A DNA stretch of 64,000 bases from Bartonella krasnovii (GCF_003606345.3 NZ_CP031844.2:1843001-1907000), one strand, 5' to 3'; counted from the first letter of the stretch, positions 46,096 through 57,222 are shown. The notes: a model not told the origin generated them from the sequence alone. Numbers and translations: made by a program.

Positions 46096-47234
46096 TGTTT
46101 GACAATAAGAAAGGAGATGAAAAAGGTAGAAAACTGGATAATATAGAGCAAAAACATATTGAAGATGCCTATGGAAGTTCTGAACTAGGTTCAGAACAAC
46201 GTCCGAAAGTTCCAGGTGCCCGTGCATTGTTAATCGTAGGACTTATTATCATAGTAACGATACCGATTGCTCTAACTTGGAAAGCTCTTAAAATGAGTAG
46301 TACCGTAGAAGTTGAGGAAGACAAATCTCAACAAACGGTGCAACAAGTTATACCAAGCTATACCCCGCGGATTATAGAAGAGCCAAAACCTGTAGAAGAA
46401 GTAGAAAGACCAATACAAACAGAAGAATCAAGCCTAGATATTTCACCAGCCTTGGCTAAACTTCTCCAAACGACTGTTCCCCCACATATGCTACAAGATT
46501 CTGAAGAATTAGCGCGCAAACGTATGCTCAGTTCTAGTCTTAACAGTGGTGGTAGCGAAGGATCTACAGAAACTAAAACATCTAATGATAACAGTAGTGC
46601 ATTAAATCTCCAACCTGTACGTTTAGGGCAATCGCATGCGACGCAACTTCGTAACCGTGACCTCTTAATTACGCAAGGAACGCAAATAGATTGTACATTG
46701 GAAACAAAAATCATCACGTCACAGCCAGGAATGACGACATGTCATTTAACACGGGATATTTATTCTACAAGTGGTCGTGTTGTTTTGCTTGACCGTGGTT
46801 CTAAAGTCGTTGGTTTTTACCAAAGTGGCTTACAGCAAGGACAAACGCGTGTATTTGTGCAATGGTTACGCATTGAAACCCCTTCTGGAGTTATTGTCAA
46901 TCTTGACTCACCCGGTACAGGTCCTCTTGGTGAAGCAGGTATCGGTGGCTGGGTTGATAGACACTTCTGGGAGCGATTTAGTGGCGCAATTATGGTGAGT
47001 ATCATCGGTGATTTAGGAGAATGGGTAAGAGGTAAAATTAATAAAAGTAGCAAAGAGAATAAAGAGAACGCACAATCTCAAAGGGCTCATAATGCTGAAT
47101 TAATAGTAAATGATGTTCTTCAAAATTCCATCAATATCACACCAACTCTTTATAAACACCAAGGCGAACGAGTGAATATTTTCGTTGCTCGTGATTTGGA
47201 TTTCAGCGATGTCTACAGTCTCGTCACACGTTAA
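46095..47234 (+). CDS. trwE: TrwE, VirB10-like energy-sensing core component
   Basis: A 379-residue protein spanning both membranes. Cytoplasmic N-terminus, one membrane helix (ALLIVGLIIIVTIPIALTW, about residues 45-63), a Pro/Glu-rich periplasmic linker (IIEEPKPVEEVERPIQTEES), and the VirB10 beta-barrel domain with LLITQGTQIDCTLETKIITS, LLDRGSKVVGFYQSG and GIGGWVDRHFWERFSGAIMV, which includes the outer-membrane antenna region. Overlaps trwF by 1 base and trwD by 26. Confidence 0.95.
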   Translation: MFDNKKGDEKGRKLDNIEQKHIEDAYGSSELGSEQRPKVPGARALLIVGLIIIVTIPIALTWKALKMSSTVEVEEDKSQQTVQQVIPSYTPRIIEEPKPVEEVERPIQTEESSLDISPALAKLLQTTVPPHMLQDSEELARKRMLSSSLNSGGSEGSTETKTSNDNSSALNLQPVRLGQSHATQLRNRDLLITQGTQIDCTLETKIITSQPGMTTCHLTRDIYSTSGRVVLLDRGSKVVGFYQSGLQQGQTRVFVQWLRIETPSGVIVNLDSPGTGPLGEAGIGGWVDRHFWERFSGAIMVSIIGDLGEWVRGKINKSSKENKENAQSQRAHNAELIVNDVLQNSINITPTLYKHQGERVNIFVARDLDFSDVYSLVTR

Positions 47235-48270
47235 CCCGATACAAAAAGATCAAGCAGTTTCTCAGCTTTTGCAACCGCTTGATCGTTTCTTAGAAGATCC
47301 GAAGATCACTGAATTATCGATCTGCCGCCCCTGTGAAATATGGACAAAAAGCTTCGACGGGTGGCAGGTCCATAGCGTACCTGAGCTAACAACAGGTTTT
47401 TTACAAACGCTTATTACAGCTATTATCGTGTATAACGGTATGGCTCCCAGAAGCATTAATTATGTGCTCTTGCCTGGTGGACAACGTGGTACAATTATCC
47501 AAACGCCAGCTGTCATTGATGGTGCTATTTCCTTTGTGATTCGTAAACATTCTCTTATCGTTAAGACGTTAGAAGAACTCAAAGAAGAAGGAACATTTGA
47601 TGATTGTTCCGATGTAAGTTTTAACAAGCCTTCAGCAAAAGAAGCCAATAACTTGTTATCGAAGCAGGACTTCACGCGGTTAGAACCATTTGAAGTTCAG
47701 CTCTTACAACGCAAACGTGAAGGAAAAATTCTTGAATTTTTGGAAGAATGCGTTCTTCACAAACGCAACATCATCATTGCAGGCAAGACAGGATCTGGTA
47801 AAACAACATTTGCCCGCTCCCTCATTGAAAAAGTTCCTGTAGAAGAGCGTATCATCACGATTGAAGATGTTCATGAGCTTTTTCTACCCAATCATCCTAA
47901 TCATGTAAATATGATTTATGGTAACAATGTGGGGCGTGTTTCAGCTGAAGAGTGCCTAGATGCTTGTATGCGTCAATCGCCTGATCGAATTTTTCTTGCT
48001 GAATTACGAGGCAATGAAGCATGGGAATATCTCAATTCACTCAACACAGGTCATCCTGGATCGATTACAACGACGCATGCCAACAGTGCTTTGCAGACAT
48101 TTGAACGATGTGCCACCTTGATTAAAAGATCAGAAGTTGGCCGCCAACTCGAGATAGAAATGATAAAGATTGTTCTTTACACAACAGTTGACGTCATATT
48201 ATTCTTTAAAGATAGAAAACTTTCTGAAATCTTTTACGACCCGATTTTTGCTAAATCAAAAATCGCTTAA
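47209..48270 (+). CDS. trwD: TrwD, VirB11-like traffic ATPase
   Basis: A 353-residue hexameric ATPase of the VirB11/GspE family. It has Walker A IIAGKTGSGKTTFA (about residues 191-204), the Asp box ITIEDVHELF, Walker B-like DRIFLAELRGNEAWEY and the His box TGHPGSITTTHAN. I chose ATG 47209 inside the trwE end; a TTG at 47185 is possible but less likely. It is the last gene of the operon, followed by a strong intrinsic terminator. There is no downstream coupling protein (TrwB) or relaxase (TrwC). Confidence 0.95.
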   Translation: MSTVSSHVNPIQKDQAVSQLLQPLDRFLEDPKITELSICRPCEIWTKSFDGWQVHSVPELTTGFLQTLITAIIVYNGMAPRSINYVLLPGGQRGTIIQTPAVIDGAISFVIRKHSLIVKTLEELKEEGTFDDCSDVSFNKPSAKEANNLLSKQDFTRLEPFEVQLLQRKREGKILEFLEECVLHKRNIIIAGKTGSGKTTFARSLIEKVPVEERIITIEDVHELFLPNHPNHVNMIYGNNVGRVSAEECLDACMRQSPDRIFLAELRGNEAWEYLNSLNTGHPGSITTTHANSALQTFERCATLIKRSEVGRQLEIEMIKIVLYTTVDVILFFKDRKLSEIFYDPIFAKSKIA

Positions 48271-48305
48271 CAGAAACTACTCTTTTGATAATAGCATACA
48301 GACAA

Positions 48306-48336
48306 AAAAAGCCGTAACCAATTGTTACGGCTTTTT
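48306..48336 (+). terminator. Intrinsic terminator of the trw operon
   Basis: A perfect 13-bp stem (AAAAAGCCGTAAC at 48306-48318, GTTACGGCTTTTT at 48324-48336) with a 5-base loop and T-run, 35 bases past the trwD stop. It is symmetric and could also stop transcripts entering from the right. This is the clearest terminator in the window. Confidence 0.92.
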
Positions 48337-48929
48337 CATTGAGCACACCTTCTTCTTTTTGCCTCTTCAATGTATTTCTGCACTCTTCATGAACAACAAA
48401 AGAAAAAAGAGAACAGAAAACAAAATCGCATATGAGATTCTATCGACCATTTTCTTTATTTATCTTTTGAAAAGATATATTTGATGCAAAAAATTGATTT
48501 TCCTATTAATAAAAGCTTCGTAAAACAGATACCGATCATCACCAATAATTATCATTATCAAGACAAAAGCTTATTTTAAGTGATCAATAAATATGTTTTT
48601 ACCCAAACAATCTTCAGAGACAGAGAACCCCATACAAATACACAATCATTCTGATTGAGCATTTATAAATAACGTTCTATTCAAGAATAAAACGTATAGT
48701 GGCCTATCAGTTTTCTTCCTTAAACAAAAAAGATTCTTCTTCTACATCAATTTGTAAACAATCAAATTTTTCTAAAGAAAGCTTTGTTAACCATATCAGA
48801 TGGAGCTTCGTATTCCCACCCTCAAAAACAATATCCATAAACTATACATGATAAATCCTACTCAATGAATATTCCTACCCTTTTCTCAATATTTCAAAGA
48901 GCAAAAGTTCCGACAAGTAGAGATCAATA

Positions 48930-49420
48930 ATTATACTTCTTAAAGCACCTCACATTGGATTTATAAAGAGTGTTCATCGTCTTGTAAGTTGGATAAAAGA
49001 TCTTAACATTACAGGATTCTCTCATTCCAAATCTGTTTATATTGAATTAACCAAAACAGCTTGCGTACATGTTACAAGCGAAGAAGTCTGCGTGGATAAA
49101 ACTATATAAGAAAGCACTAAAAATACCTATTATGAATCATCTCAAACGCTAAGGATTAACATTGGGAACAAACAAAATGTGTGAGAACACCTGCTAGCTC
49201 CTTCATAAGCACAAAGATGGTATTTTCCCATAGATTTTATTATTTTCATGGAAGCTTTATAATTATACCATTCATGGACGCCATTGCAAAACGGATGTGA
49301 TGAACGTTGAGAAATATTTCTTTAAAACAAACCCGTGAATTGACAACACAAATATATACCTTTTTGGTCATTCTGTTTTGCATGAGGACCAGCCCCTCTT
49401 AAAGAACATAAGAAACAAGC
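48930..49420 (+). repeat. Degenerate dispersed repeat, copy 4
   Basis: Shares ttgaattaaccaaaacag, the gcgtggataaaactata block, aagaaagcactaaaaatac (also in copy 2: aagaaagaactaaaaatg) and, further right, a gacaacacaaatatata and cattctgttt segment also in copy 3. It is the longest alignable copy. No open frame. Confidence 0.55.
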
Positions 49421-50902
49421 AAACTTGATTTTTCATAATGATTTTTTTGCAACTGATCCTAGTCCTCTTCATATAAACTCTCTATTATAATATATAAAAG
49501 AAACGAAATTAAACGCCTGTCCCTATGGATTTCATTCTAGTTTACGGGATTGTCTAGCAGGCTTCACAAAACACTACCTCAAAGGAGAAAGCTTTTTAAC
49601 CCACGCCGATCTGTAATCCATCTCCTTTCCTAGCAGACTTCACCTTTTAAACACTTTATAATCACATCTCAAATGAATGGTATTTTACAGAATAACAGCA
49701 TAAACATCCAAGCAATGACGGATTATACCGTTAATACTTGGCAAACTTTCTTTCATGTTCATAAATATTTCTTATATTGAAAAATAAAAAAAGCGCTTTG
49801 ATAGCTTAAACAAATCTATTTAACCATATATGCAAGCAGTAATGAAATTCAGTAACCTAAAAATAGAAGCTAAATTTAAAAATTTCTATATTTTTTATGG
49901 ATAAAAACATATAAAATGAGCCCTATAAATTTCATCAAAATAAAACACCTTTTTTTGATGATTGAATTCTTTTGACTTTAAAGCAATCTACAAACATCAC
50001 TTAGTTTTAAATACATGTTTCTAATATTTCAACCTTCGTTTTCTAAGCTTTTAGAAAAACTATAAATTTGATATTTTCTTAAAAGCCTTTTTAGGCTCTC
50101 TAATAAATCAAGAGCATTTGATATTATGATAGTTTTAAACTACAGCCTTCTTAATTATAGGATATCGCAATAAGAGAGTGATTTTACATTCTCTAATTTT
50201 GAGAACTATCAATTTTATTTTTAATGCGACTAACAATCGAATCTCTAAAATATAATATATTCTTTAAATACTTTTAAATATATGTGATGATGATACCAAA
50301 GGCCCAACCACTGAATATCAGCAGTGTTTTCAATATTATAATAAACGTATCGTAAGATTATAGACTATCGTCACTCATTATTACTTCATCTGAATGATTT
50401 ATATACGTTATCATGTTTACATTATTCTTTTTTTTATGCTTTATTGATATAAGCTAGCCTTCTTTTATAAAAAACGATCAATAAAATCATGCATCAAAAT
50501 GAGAATTTTGATACGAACTTAATGAAAACAAAAACACATGGTATAATGTTTTTACATAGAAGGCTATTTTAAGTGTTTATTTTACCCACAAAACTCATGC
50601 CTTTTTAAAACAATAATAAATAATAATTGTGTTAACCATTTTATGAAAACCCATAAAATTTTAGAAATTAAATCTCAAGAAGAACAAAAACCACTATTTG
50701 CTGTGTTTTACTTTACTTTTTATGTTTTATGAATGAATCAATTTATACAGGATAGTATTTAATCATGAGTTTTTTTCAGTCATTAGCAAGATTGCTTCTA
50801 AAAGAATAACTTAATTTTAAGATGATGACTTCGCTTTTAAAACGATTATCGTTACACAGCCTCCTCATAAGGAATTCATGCGCTTTTAGAAACTAAATCC
50901 CC

Positions 50903-50926
50903 AAAGGCTATACCATTCTAGCCTTA
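50903..50926 (-). terminator. Hairpin after sdhB, possible terminator
   Basis: On the minus strand, about 30 bases past the sdhB stop, AAGGCTA and TAGCCTT form a 7-bp stem with an 8-base loop. There is no clean T-run after it, so termination is only plausible. Confidence 0.35.
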
Positions 50927-50954
50927 ACCTTTATTTTCATGAATGAGCAATTCT

Positions 50955-51734
50955 TTAAAGGCGGCGTTCAACCATGAGTTTTTTAATTTCAGCAATAGCT
51001 TTTGCTGGATTTAATCCTTTTGGACAAGTTTGTGCACAATTCATAATCGTATGGCACCGATAAAGGCGAAAAGGATCTTCTAAATTATCAAGACGCTCAC
51101 CACACATCTCATCGCGTGAATCAGCAATCCAACGATAAGCTTGGAGCAGGATGGCTGGCCCCAAATAACGATCACCGTTCCACCAATAACTCGGACATGA
51201 TGTCTGACAACAGGCGCACAAAATACACTCATAAAGACCATCAATTTTTTGCCGGTCAGAGTGACTTTGTAACCATTCTTTAGCAGGTTCAGGTGAAACA
51301 GTTTGCAACCAAGGCTCAATCACACGATGTTGTGCATAAAAACGCTTCAGATCAGGAACTAAATCTTTCACCACCGGCATGGAAGGCAAAGGATAGACCT
51401 TAATGGGGTGTTTTACATCATCCATACCTTTGGTACAAGCCAACGTATTGAACCCATCAATATTCATGGCACAGGAACCACAGATGCCTTCACGACAAGA
51501 TCGACGAAGTGTTAAAGTTGGATCAATATGGTTTTTAATAAACAAAAGTCCATCAAGAATCATAGGACCACAAGCAGAACGATCTACGTAATAGGTATCC
51601 AAATGTGGATTTTCCTCATCATCAGGCGACCAACGATAAACATGAAATTCTGTTAGTTTTGTCGCACCTTCAGGTTTAGGCCAAACCTTTCCTGGTTTTA
51701 CTTGAGAATTTTTGGGAAGCTTAATTTGTACCAT
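50955..51734 (-). CDS. sdhB: Succinate dehydrogenase iron-sulfur subunit
   Basis: A 259-residue subunit that passes electrons from the flavin to ubiquinone through three iron-sulfur centres. The [2Fe-2S] ligands are in [21 protein letters not shown], the [4Fe-4S] in [16 protein letters not shown], and the [3Fe-4S] in [17 protein letters not shown]. Length and motifs are standard. It is the last gene of the sdhCDAB operon, 14 bases after sdhA. Confidence 0.97.
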   Translation of the reverse strand: MVQIKLPKNSQVKPGKVWPKPEGATKLTEFHVYRWSPDDEENPHLDTYYVDRSACGPMILDGLLFIKNHIDPTLTLRRSCREGICGSCAMNIDGFNTLACTKGMDDVKHPIKVYPLPSMPVVKDLVPDLKRFYAQHRVIEPWLQTVSPEPAKEWLQSHSDRQKIDGLYECILCACCQTSCPSYWWNGDRYLGPAILLQAYRWIADSRDEMCGERLDNLEDPFRLYRCHTIMNCAQTCPKGLNPAKAIAEIKKLMVERRL

Positions 51735-51748
51735 AATTTATTCTCCCC

Positions 51749-53593
51749 TTAGTAAACACGTTTTTTAGGTGCAATACGCTTTAAGTCGATACCACCATCT
51801 TCTTCAGCAGTTAATGGATCAACATGGACAGGTCGATAGGACAAAGTTACCTTACCACTTTTAGACAAATGAGAAAGCGTATGTTTTCGCCAATTTTTAT
51901 CGTCTCTCTCTGGATAATCTTCACGTGCATGAGCACCCCGACTCTCTAAACGTGCTTCGGCAGAATAAACAGTGGTAATTGCATTGGCCATCAGATTTTC
52001 AAGCTCTAATGTTTCGACCAAATCAGAATTCCATATCAATGAGCGATCTGTGACCTTGAGATCCGCCAATTCATCCCAAATTTGACTTATCCGTCGACAT
52101 CCTTGTTGCAAAGAATCTTCCGTACGGAAAACAGCAGCATCTTCTTGCATTGTGCGTTGCATTTTTTCGCGCAAGACAGCTGTTGGCATTGTTCCTTGAG
52201 CAAAACGCAATCGATCAAAACGCGCGATAATTTCATCACAAGCGGTCTCATTAAGAGGTGGAATTTCAGCATCTCGATCAATCACTTCACCAGCACGAAT
52301 TGCAGCGGCACGACCGAACACGACAAGATCAATTAATGAATTTGATCCCAAACGATTAGCACCATGAACAGAGGCACATCCAGCCTCTCCTACCGCCATC
52401 AAACCTGGTTGAACACGATCAGGCAAATCAGCCGTTGGATTGAGAACTTCCCCATAGTAATTGGTAGGGATGCCGCCCATATTATAATGAACCGTAGGCA
52501 GGATAGGGATGGGTTCTTTTGTCACATCAACACCAGCAAAGATTCGAGCGGATTCGGAAATTCCTGGTAAACGTTCATGCAAGATAGCGGGATCAATATG
52601 ATTGAGAACCAAATGGATATGATCTTTTCTTGGGCCAACGCCACGCCCTTCACGAATTTCAAGCGTGATACAACGCGAAACCAAATCGCGTGAAGCCAAA
52701 TCCTTAAAGGAAGGCGCATAGCGCTCCATAAAGCGTTCACCTTCAGAGTTGATTAAATAGCCCCCTTCCCCACGAGCGCCTTCCGTAATGAGACAACCAG
52801 AACCATAAATCCCTGTAGGGTGGAATTGCACAAATTCCATATCCTGAAGGGGTAATCCAGCCCGTGAGATCATTCCACCCCCATCACCCGTACAGGTATG
52901 CGCCGATGTTGCTGAAAAATAAGCACGTCCATAACCACCGGTTGCAAGAACAACCATTTTAGCAGAAAAACGGTGTATTGTACCATCATCGAGATTCCAT
53001 GCCACAACCCCCGTACAAACCCCATCGGTCATGATGAGATCGAGCGCAAAATATTCAATAAAAAATTGCGCATTATGCTTTAAGCTTTGTCCATAAAGCG
53101 TATGCAAAATGGCATGGCCTGTACGATCAGCAGCTGCACAAGTCCGTTGAACAGGTGGACCTTCACCAAATTGTGTTGTATGCCCACCAAAGGGACGTTG
53201 ATAAATTTTTCCTTCTTGCGTTCGGGAAAAAGGAACACCATAATGCTCTAATTCATATACAGCAGCAGGGGCATTACGCACCAAATATTCCATTGCATCG
53301 GTATCGCCCAACCAATCAGAACCTTTCACAGTATCATATAAATGCCACTGCCAATTGTCAGGTCCCATATTTGAAAGAGATGCGGCAATTCCCCCTTGTG
53401 CTGCAACGGTGTGTGAGCGCGTTGGAAAAACTTTCGTAATACAAGCTGTCTTTAATCCTTGTTCTGCCATACCCAATGTTGCACGTAATCCTGCCCCACC
53501 TGCCCCAACAACAACAACATCAAATTTATGATCTACAGTTTGATAAGGAGCGTTACCTGCTTTAGCGCCCAAAGATGATCTTGTACCCGCCAT
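51749..53593 (-). CDS. sdhA: Succinate dehydrogenase flavoprotein subunit
   Basis: A 614-residue catalytic subunit oxidising succinate to fumarate. The FAD fold is [20 protein letters not shown] (about residues 24-43), the covalent flavin histidine is in [11 protein letters not shown], the substrate region contains [20 protein letters not shown], and the conserved arginine segment is [11 protein letters not shown]...[20 protein letters not shown]. The C-terminal domain ends with [20 protein letters not shown]. It is full length and ordinary. Confidence 0.97.
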   Translation of the reverse strand: MAGTRSSLGAKAGNAPYQTVDHKFDVVVVGAGGAGLRATLGMAEQGLKTACITKVFPTRSHTVAAQGGIAASLSNMGPDNWQWHLYDTVKGSDWLGDTDAMEYLVRNAPAAVYELEHYGVPFSRTQEGKIYQRPFGGHTTQFGEGPPVQRTCAAADRTGHAILHTLYGQSLKHNAQFFIEYFALDLIMTDGVCTGVVAWNLDDGTIHRFSAKMVVLATGGYGRAYFSATSAHTCTGDGGGMISRAGLPLQDMEFVQFHPTGIYGSGCLITEGARGEGGYLINSEGERFMERYAPSFKDLASRDLVSRCITLEIREGRGVGPRKDHIHLVLNHIDPAILHERLPGISESARIFAGVDVTKEPIPILPTVHYNMGGIPTNYYGEVLNPTADLPDRVQPGLMAVGEAGCASVHGANRLGSNSLIDLVVFGRAAAIRAGEVIDRDAEIPPLNETACDEIIARFDRLRFAQGTMPTAVLREKMQRTMQEDAAVFRTEDSLQQGCRRISQIWDELADLKVTDRSLIWNSDLVETLELENLMANAITTVYSAEARLESRGAHAREDYPERDDKNWRKHTLSHLSKSGKVTLSYRPVHVDPLTAEEDGGIDLKRIAPKKRVY

Positions 53594-53599
53594 ATTTGC

Positions 53600-53986
53600 T
53601 TAACCCCCTAATGCAATTTTTAAAAGAGAAAAAATAATGACACCGCCCATGAAAAAACAAAATAAAATATTTAATATCAAAAAGAATAACCGAAAGCCTT
53701 CGCGTGGAATATAATCTTCAATCACCACCTGCATACCAAGTTTCATATGATAAAGGACTGAAAAAGTCATCAATCCCATCAAAATAGCAACAATAGGATG
53801 TGCAAACCTTGCACGTACAATACTATAATCCTTGCCCACAAGCGAAAGAATAAGAACAATAAAAAATATCAAAAGCGGTAGATTGATAAACCCTGTCAAA
53901 CGTTCTCGCCAAAAGTGCTCTGTTCCCTCATGTGCACTCCCACGCCCCCGCACTTTTCCAAGTTCCGTTCGAAAATCTTTTTTCAT
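53600..53986 (-). CDS. sdhD: Succinate dehydrogenase membrane anchor subunit D
   Basis: A ~128-residue hydrophobic anchor with three membrane helices (LPLLIFFIVLILSLVGKDYS; HPIVAILMGLMTFSVLYHMK; FRLFFLILNILFCFFMGGVI). The haem-binding histidine is in SVLYHMKLGMQVVIEDYI, typical of alphaproteobacterial SdhD. I prefer ATG 53986 over the GTG at 53998, since a GGGGG run then sits at a normal distance. It starts shortly after the sdhC stop and ends 6 bases before sdhA. Confidence 0.93.
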   Translation of the reverse strand: MKKDFRTELGKVRGRGSAHEGTEHFWRERLTGFINLPLLIFFIVLILSLVGKDYSIVRARFAHPIVAILMGLMTFSVLYHMKLGMQVVIEDYIPREGFRLFFLILNILFCFFMGGVIIFSLLKIALGG

Positions 53987-54004
53987 GTCTCTTTTCACCC
54001 CCAG

Positions 54005-54406
54005 CTAAACAACGATATATCCAATAACCCAAATCATAAAAGTAATAATAAGAGAAATAAACACTGTCGCCCAAGCAGTGACTGTTGCCTTTTCTTTTAC
54101 CAAAAGACAAGGCCTCAAATCCCAAACAATGTGGCGAACGCCACCAACCATGTGATGGACCCCTGCTAAAGTATAAAGAAACAAAACACACAGTCCAAAC
54201 CAAGAACTATAAATTTCGTGAATTGTTCTAAATGCCTCTTCCCCACACGCAATAGCACTTAACCAAACGGCAAGAAAAATCGTTCCAACATAAAGGGCCA
54301 TACCCGTAATACGGTGTGCAATGGACATGGCCATAGTAATTGTCCAACGATAAATACTTATATGAGGGGAACGAGGGCGCTCTTTTATCCTAGTTGTTTC
54401 TGTCAT
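54005..54406 (-). CDS. sdhC: Succinate dehydrogenase cytochrome b556 subunit
   Basis: A 133-residue membrane subunit with the SdhC signature RPRSPHISIYRWTITMAMSI, then AHRITGMALYVG and the haem-histidine region LAGVHHMVGGVRHIVWDLR. Three membrane helices are visible. It forms the quinone site and haem with SdhD. It is the first gene of the operon; its promoter must lie between 54407 and ~54600. Confidence 0.95.
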   Translation of the reverse strand: MTETTRIKERPRSPHISIYRWTITMAMSIAHRITGMALYVGTIFLAVWLSAIACGEEAFRTIHEIYSSWFGLCVLFLYTLAGVHHMVGGVRHIVWDLRPCLLVKEKATVTAWATVFISLIITFMIWVIGYIVV

Positions 54407-54894
54407 AAAATATCCTGACCTGGTTTTTGCAACCGCAACGAACGAGAAAGTTCACACAAAGTGACCAAATATATTCTCTCGTTTTTACTTGTTTGGCATC
54501 TCAAGATACCGATATACAGGTCGGTTGTCTCAAATAACGGATTAAAGGTCACGCATAAAAAAAACCGATTACTCCACGGATATGATCCGCAAAACTTGCC
54601 TTAATCTAATACACTTTTATCTTAACGTCAAAGGTCTAACATCTTTTATCAGACATAAACAGACATTTTTTTAACTACACTTAATTCCGTTTGAGTACCC
54701 ACGACATGTGCAATGATACCTTGCACTTCATTCAATTTATTAAGAATAAAAAAGAAACAAAATTTGGATAGGTTAAACATTTTTATGTCCCCTCCCCGCC
54801 TTTTACAAGCCTTTTCAATAACAAAACGAATCACTAAAGACACAACTAAGCGGCATAAAAACCGCTTTTGCATAAAGTTCAACCGATATAATTT
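54407..54894. other. Intergenic region between rplS and sdhC
   Basis: These 488 bases hold the sdhC promoter region and the 3' flank of rplS. A short inverted repeat AAGCGG/CCGCTT (54848-54867), about 30 bases past the rplS stop, may be part of a terminator but lacks a T-run on the minus strand. A 77-codon minus-strand frame at 54649-54882 has no recognisable content and I do not call it. Confidence 0.45.
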
Positions 54895-55335
54895 TTACTC
54901 AGTAACTTGTACTGCAACATCTGCGCTTACAGGGGTTGTCTCTATTTTCTCAACGCCCTTTTCGCCTTTTTTTCGATAATCTCTCTTTTCAGCAATACGG
55001 GCGGCTTTACCTCTCAAGCCACGAAGATAATAGAGTTTTGCCCGACGAACTTTACCACGACGCACCAGCTCAACAGCTTCAATCAAGGGAGAATAAACAG
55101 GAAATACACGTTCGACCCCTTCACCATAAGAAATCTTGCGGACTGTAAAGGTCTCATTCAACCCACCGCCTGAACGCGCAATACACACGCCTTCATAAGC
55201 CTGAACACGCGTCCGCGTACCTTCCGTCACACGCACCATGACACGGACAGTATCTCCCGGTTTAAAGGCTGGAAATTGGCGCTTTTCTTCAATTTTTGCA
55301 CATTGTTCAGCTTCAAGCTGCGCGATAATATTCAT
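54895..55335 (-). CDS. rplS: 50S ribosomal protein L19
   Basis: A 146-residue ribosomal protein at the 30S-50S interface. Motifs are [11 protein letters not shown] at the start, [30 protein letters not shown] in the core, and [28 protein letters not shown] near the end. The extended basic and Val-rich C-terminus (to VAVQVTE) is typical of alphaproteobacteria. I use ATG 55335, with AAGGA 8 bases upstream; an ATG at 55350 would add five residues. Confidence 0.95.
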   Translation of the reverse strand: MNIIAQLEAEQCAKIEEKRQFPAFKPGDTVRVMVRVTEGTRTRVQAYEGVCIARSGGGLNETFTVRKISYGEGVERVFPVYSPLIEAVELVRRGKVRRAKLYYLRGLRGKAARIAEKRDYRKKGEKGVEKIETTPVSADVAVQVTE

Positions 55336-55545
55336 TTCTTTATCCTTCATGTTCTTTATCGAACAGTCAGAGCGCTCAACTCTTACCCAAAAAGCCTTGT
55401 TCTATGAAAAGATGCTCTTTAGGTTATGCCTTAACACAGGAGCGAATACACCATTCCTTCATTTTACTTTTGGAACTATAGAAAACCTTTTATTCAAAAT
55501 TCTCTCAAAAAGAAAGTCATGCCATACACCACCTTATCCTATGAA

Positions 55546-56244
55546 TCAAGTTTTCTGACGATTTTTATCATAACGCGCATAAAGATCAGGACGACGTTGA
55601 CGTGTTAACAATTCGGCTTGACTTTGACGCCAATCTGCAATCGCTTTGTGATGACCTGAGGTCAACACGGACGGAATACCTCGCCCTTCGAAAAGAGAAG
55701 GACGCGTATATTGGGGATGTTCCAACAAACAATTTTCAAAACTTTCACACTTTGCAGAAGCTTCATTTCCCATCACACCGGGGAGAAGACGGATAATAGC
55801 ATCTAAGATAACCAATGCGGCAGTTTCACCCCCTGAAAGAATATAATCACCAATAGAGACTTCTTTTAATTCTCGTGCTTCTATGACTCGCTCATCAACG
55901 CCTTCAAAACGTCCACAAACCAATGTTATGCCCGAATCACTAGCCAAACTACGCGCATAAGCTTGGTCAAAAGGGCGCCCACGTGGACTCATCAGTAATC
56001 TTGGCGAATCCTTTGGACAATAATCCAGCGCAGCTGCTAAGACATCTGCCCGCATCACCATACCAGCCCCCCCACCAGCGGGTGTATCGTCAACGCTATG
56101 GTGTTTATCCAAAGCAAAATCTCTAATCTGCACTGTCTCCAGTGACCAAATTCCACGTTTTAAAGCTTGCCCTGCTAAAGAATATCCTAAAAAACCAGGG
56201 AACATTTCAGGATAAAGAGTTAAAACGCGCGCCTGAAACTTCAT
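55546..56244 (-). CDS. trmD: tRNA (guanine-N1)-methyltransferase
   Basis: A 232-residue SPOUT-family enzyme that makes m1G37 in tRNA. It has [20 protein letters not shown] near the N-terminus, [32 protein letters not shown], and the trefoil-knot AdoMet site [19 protein letters not shown] and [13 protein letters not shown]. The length is normal. About 195 bases separate it from rplS and 301 from rimM, a looser spacing than in compact versions of this operon. Confidence 0.96.
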   Translation of the reverse strand: MKFQARVLTLYPEMFPGFLGYSLAGQALKRGIWSLETVQIRDFALDKHHSVDDTPAGGGAGMVMRADVLAAALDYCPKDSPRLLMSPRGRPFDQAYARSLASDSGITLVCGRFEGVDERVIEARELKEVSIGDYILSGGETAALVILDAIIRLLPGVMGNEASAKCESFENCLLEHPQYTRPSLFEGRGIPSVLTSGHHKAIADWRQSQAELLTRQRRPDLYARYDKNRQKT

Positions 56245-56545
56245 TGTTATTTTTTCATCCTCAATTTATTCAACAAACTCTTTTAAGTCAAAATGGCATA
56301 AACAATATTAATATAACGCTATAGCGTTAATTAGAATCTTCTTAACCTGCAACCTATTCAACACTGTACTTTTCGTACTTACACCTTCAAAAAAGACTCT
56401 AAAACTCAGGAATATTTTGAGATAAAATGCTACAATATCTGCTCAAAATGTTCTCTTAATCTTTTCATACTGTTCACTTTTTATTGACAAAATTCACCAG
56501 TTATTTTTACTTCCACCTTTATTTTCATAGATTAAAGTTGTTTTC
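56245..56545. other. Spacer between rimM and trmD
   Basis: An AT-rich 301-base spacer with no gene I can support. It probably carries an internal promoter for trmD-rplS or is decayed sequence; no clear hairpin was found. Confidence 0.4.
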
Positions 56546-57091
56546 TTACTGATCATTTTCTCTCCCATCGCTAAGGCCAGCGGCCATGGGATCAACAATA
56601 AGGAAACCAGAATCCATACAAATTTCTGGTACCGCCACCTTACTAAAGGGAATAAGCACTCTTTTACCTGTATTCAAACCTATTTCAAGTAAATCACCAG
56701 CCCCGAAATTATAAAAACCACATACTTCCCCTAAGATTTTTCCCCCATATTCTTGAACACGCAAGCCTATTAAATCAACTTGATAAAACTCATCCTCATC
56801 CAAATCATCAATCAATTGATTACGCATCACATAAAGGCGAATTCCTTTTAAAGACTCAGCATCATTACGATTATCGATCCCTTTAAAACGCACAATCGCG
56901 TTATTTTTTTGTGTGCGAAGAGTTACAATTTCATAAGAACGCCCCATATCATCATAAAGAGTCCTGTAAGACTTAAAACGTTGTGGCTCGGCACTCAAAA
57001 TTTTAACAAAAACATCTCCTCTTATACCGTGAGGCACACCAATAATGGCAAGATAGACTTTATTTTTAAGCTTTTCTTTATTATACTTCAT
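56546..57091 (-). CDS. rimM: Ribosome maturation factor RimM
   Basis: A 181-residue factor for 16S rRNA processing and 30S head assembly. N-terminal RimM domain (VYLAIIGVPHGIRGDVFVKI; FKGIDNRNDAESLKGIRLYV) and C-terminal PRC-barrel (EFYQVDLIGLRVQEYGGKIL; LIPFSKVAVPEI) are both present. In Rhizobiales rpsP usually stands directly upstream of rimM; here the upstream neighbour is a divergent SapC-family gene, so that link is broken. Confidence 0.94.
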   Translation of the reverse strand: MKYNKEKLKNKVYLAIIGVPHGIRGDVFVKILSAEPQRFKSYRTLYDDMGRSYEIVTLRTQKNNAIVRFKGIDNRNDAESLKGIRLYVMRNQLIDDLDEDEFYQVDLIGLRVQEYGGKILGEVCGFYNFGAGDLLEIGLNTGKRVLIPFSKVAVPEICMDSGFLIVDPMAAGLSDGRENDQ

Positions 57092-57222
57092 GCAAAAATG
57101 TTATCTCTCAAAAATGAACCCTCAATCTTAATCATTTCTATTCAATCTTGTTGCCATATAAGACAATCTTCCCAAAAGACCTTTCTTGGTAACAAAAACA
57201 AATTAATAAAGGAGAAAGTCTT

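Larger units (their letters stand above)
48341..50954. other. Long gene-free AT-rich region between trwD and sdhB
   Basis: I find no supported coding frame on either strand in about 2.6 kb, and no tRNA. It holds dispersed repeat copy 4 and, near 49550-49640, two related lines (tagcaggcttcac and tagcagacttcacc) about 80 bases apart. The right half (49700-50800) is extremely AT-rich with many stops. It looks like decayed DNA at the edge of the acquired trw locus. Confidence 0.5.

Noticed and set aside
54649..54882. 77-codon minus-strand frame between rplS and sdhC
   Set aside because: No recognisable domain and low-complexity composition; its place after rplS fits the 3' flank.
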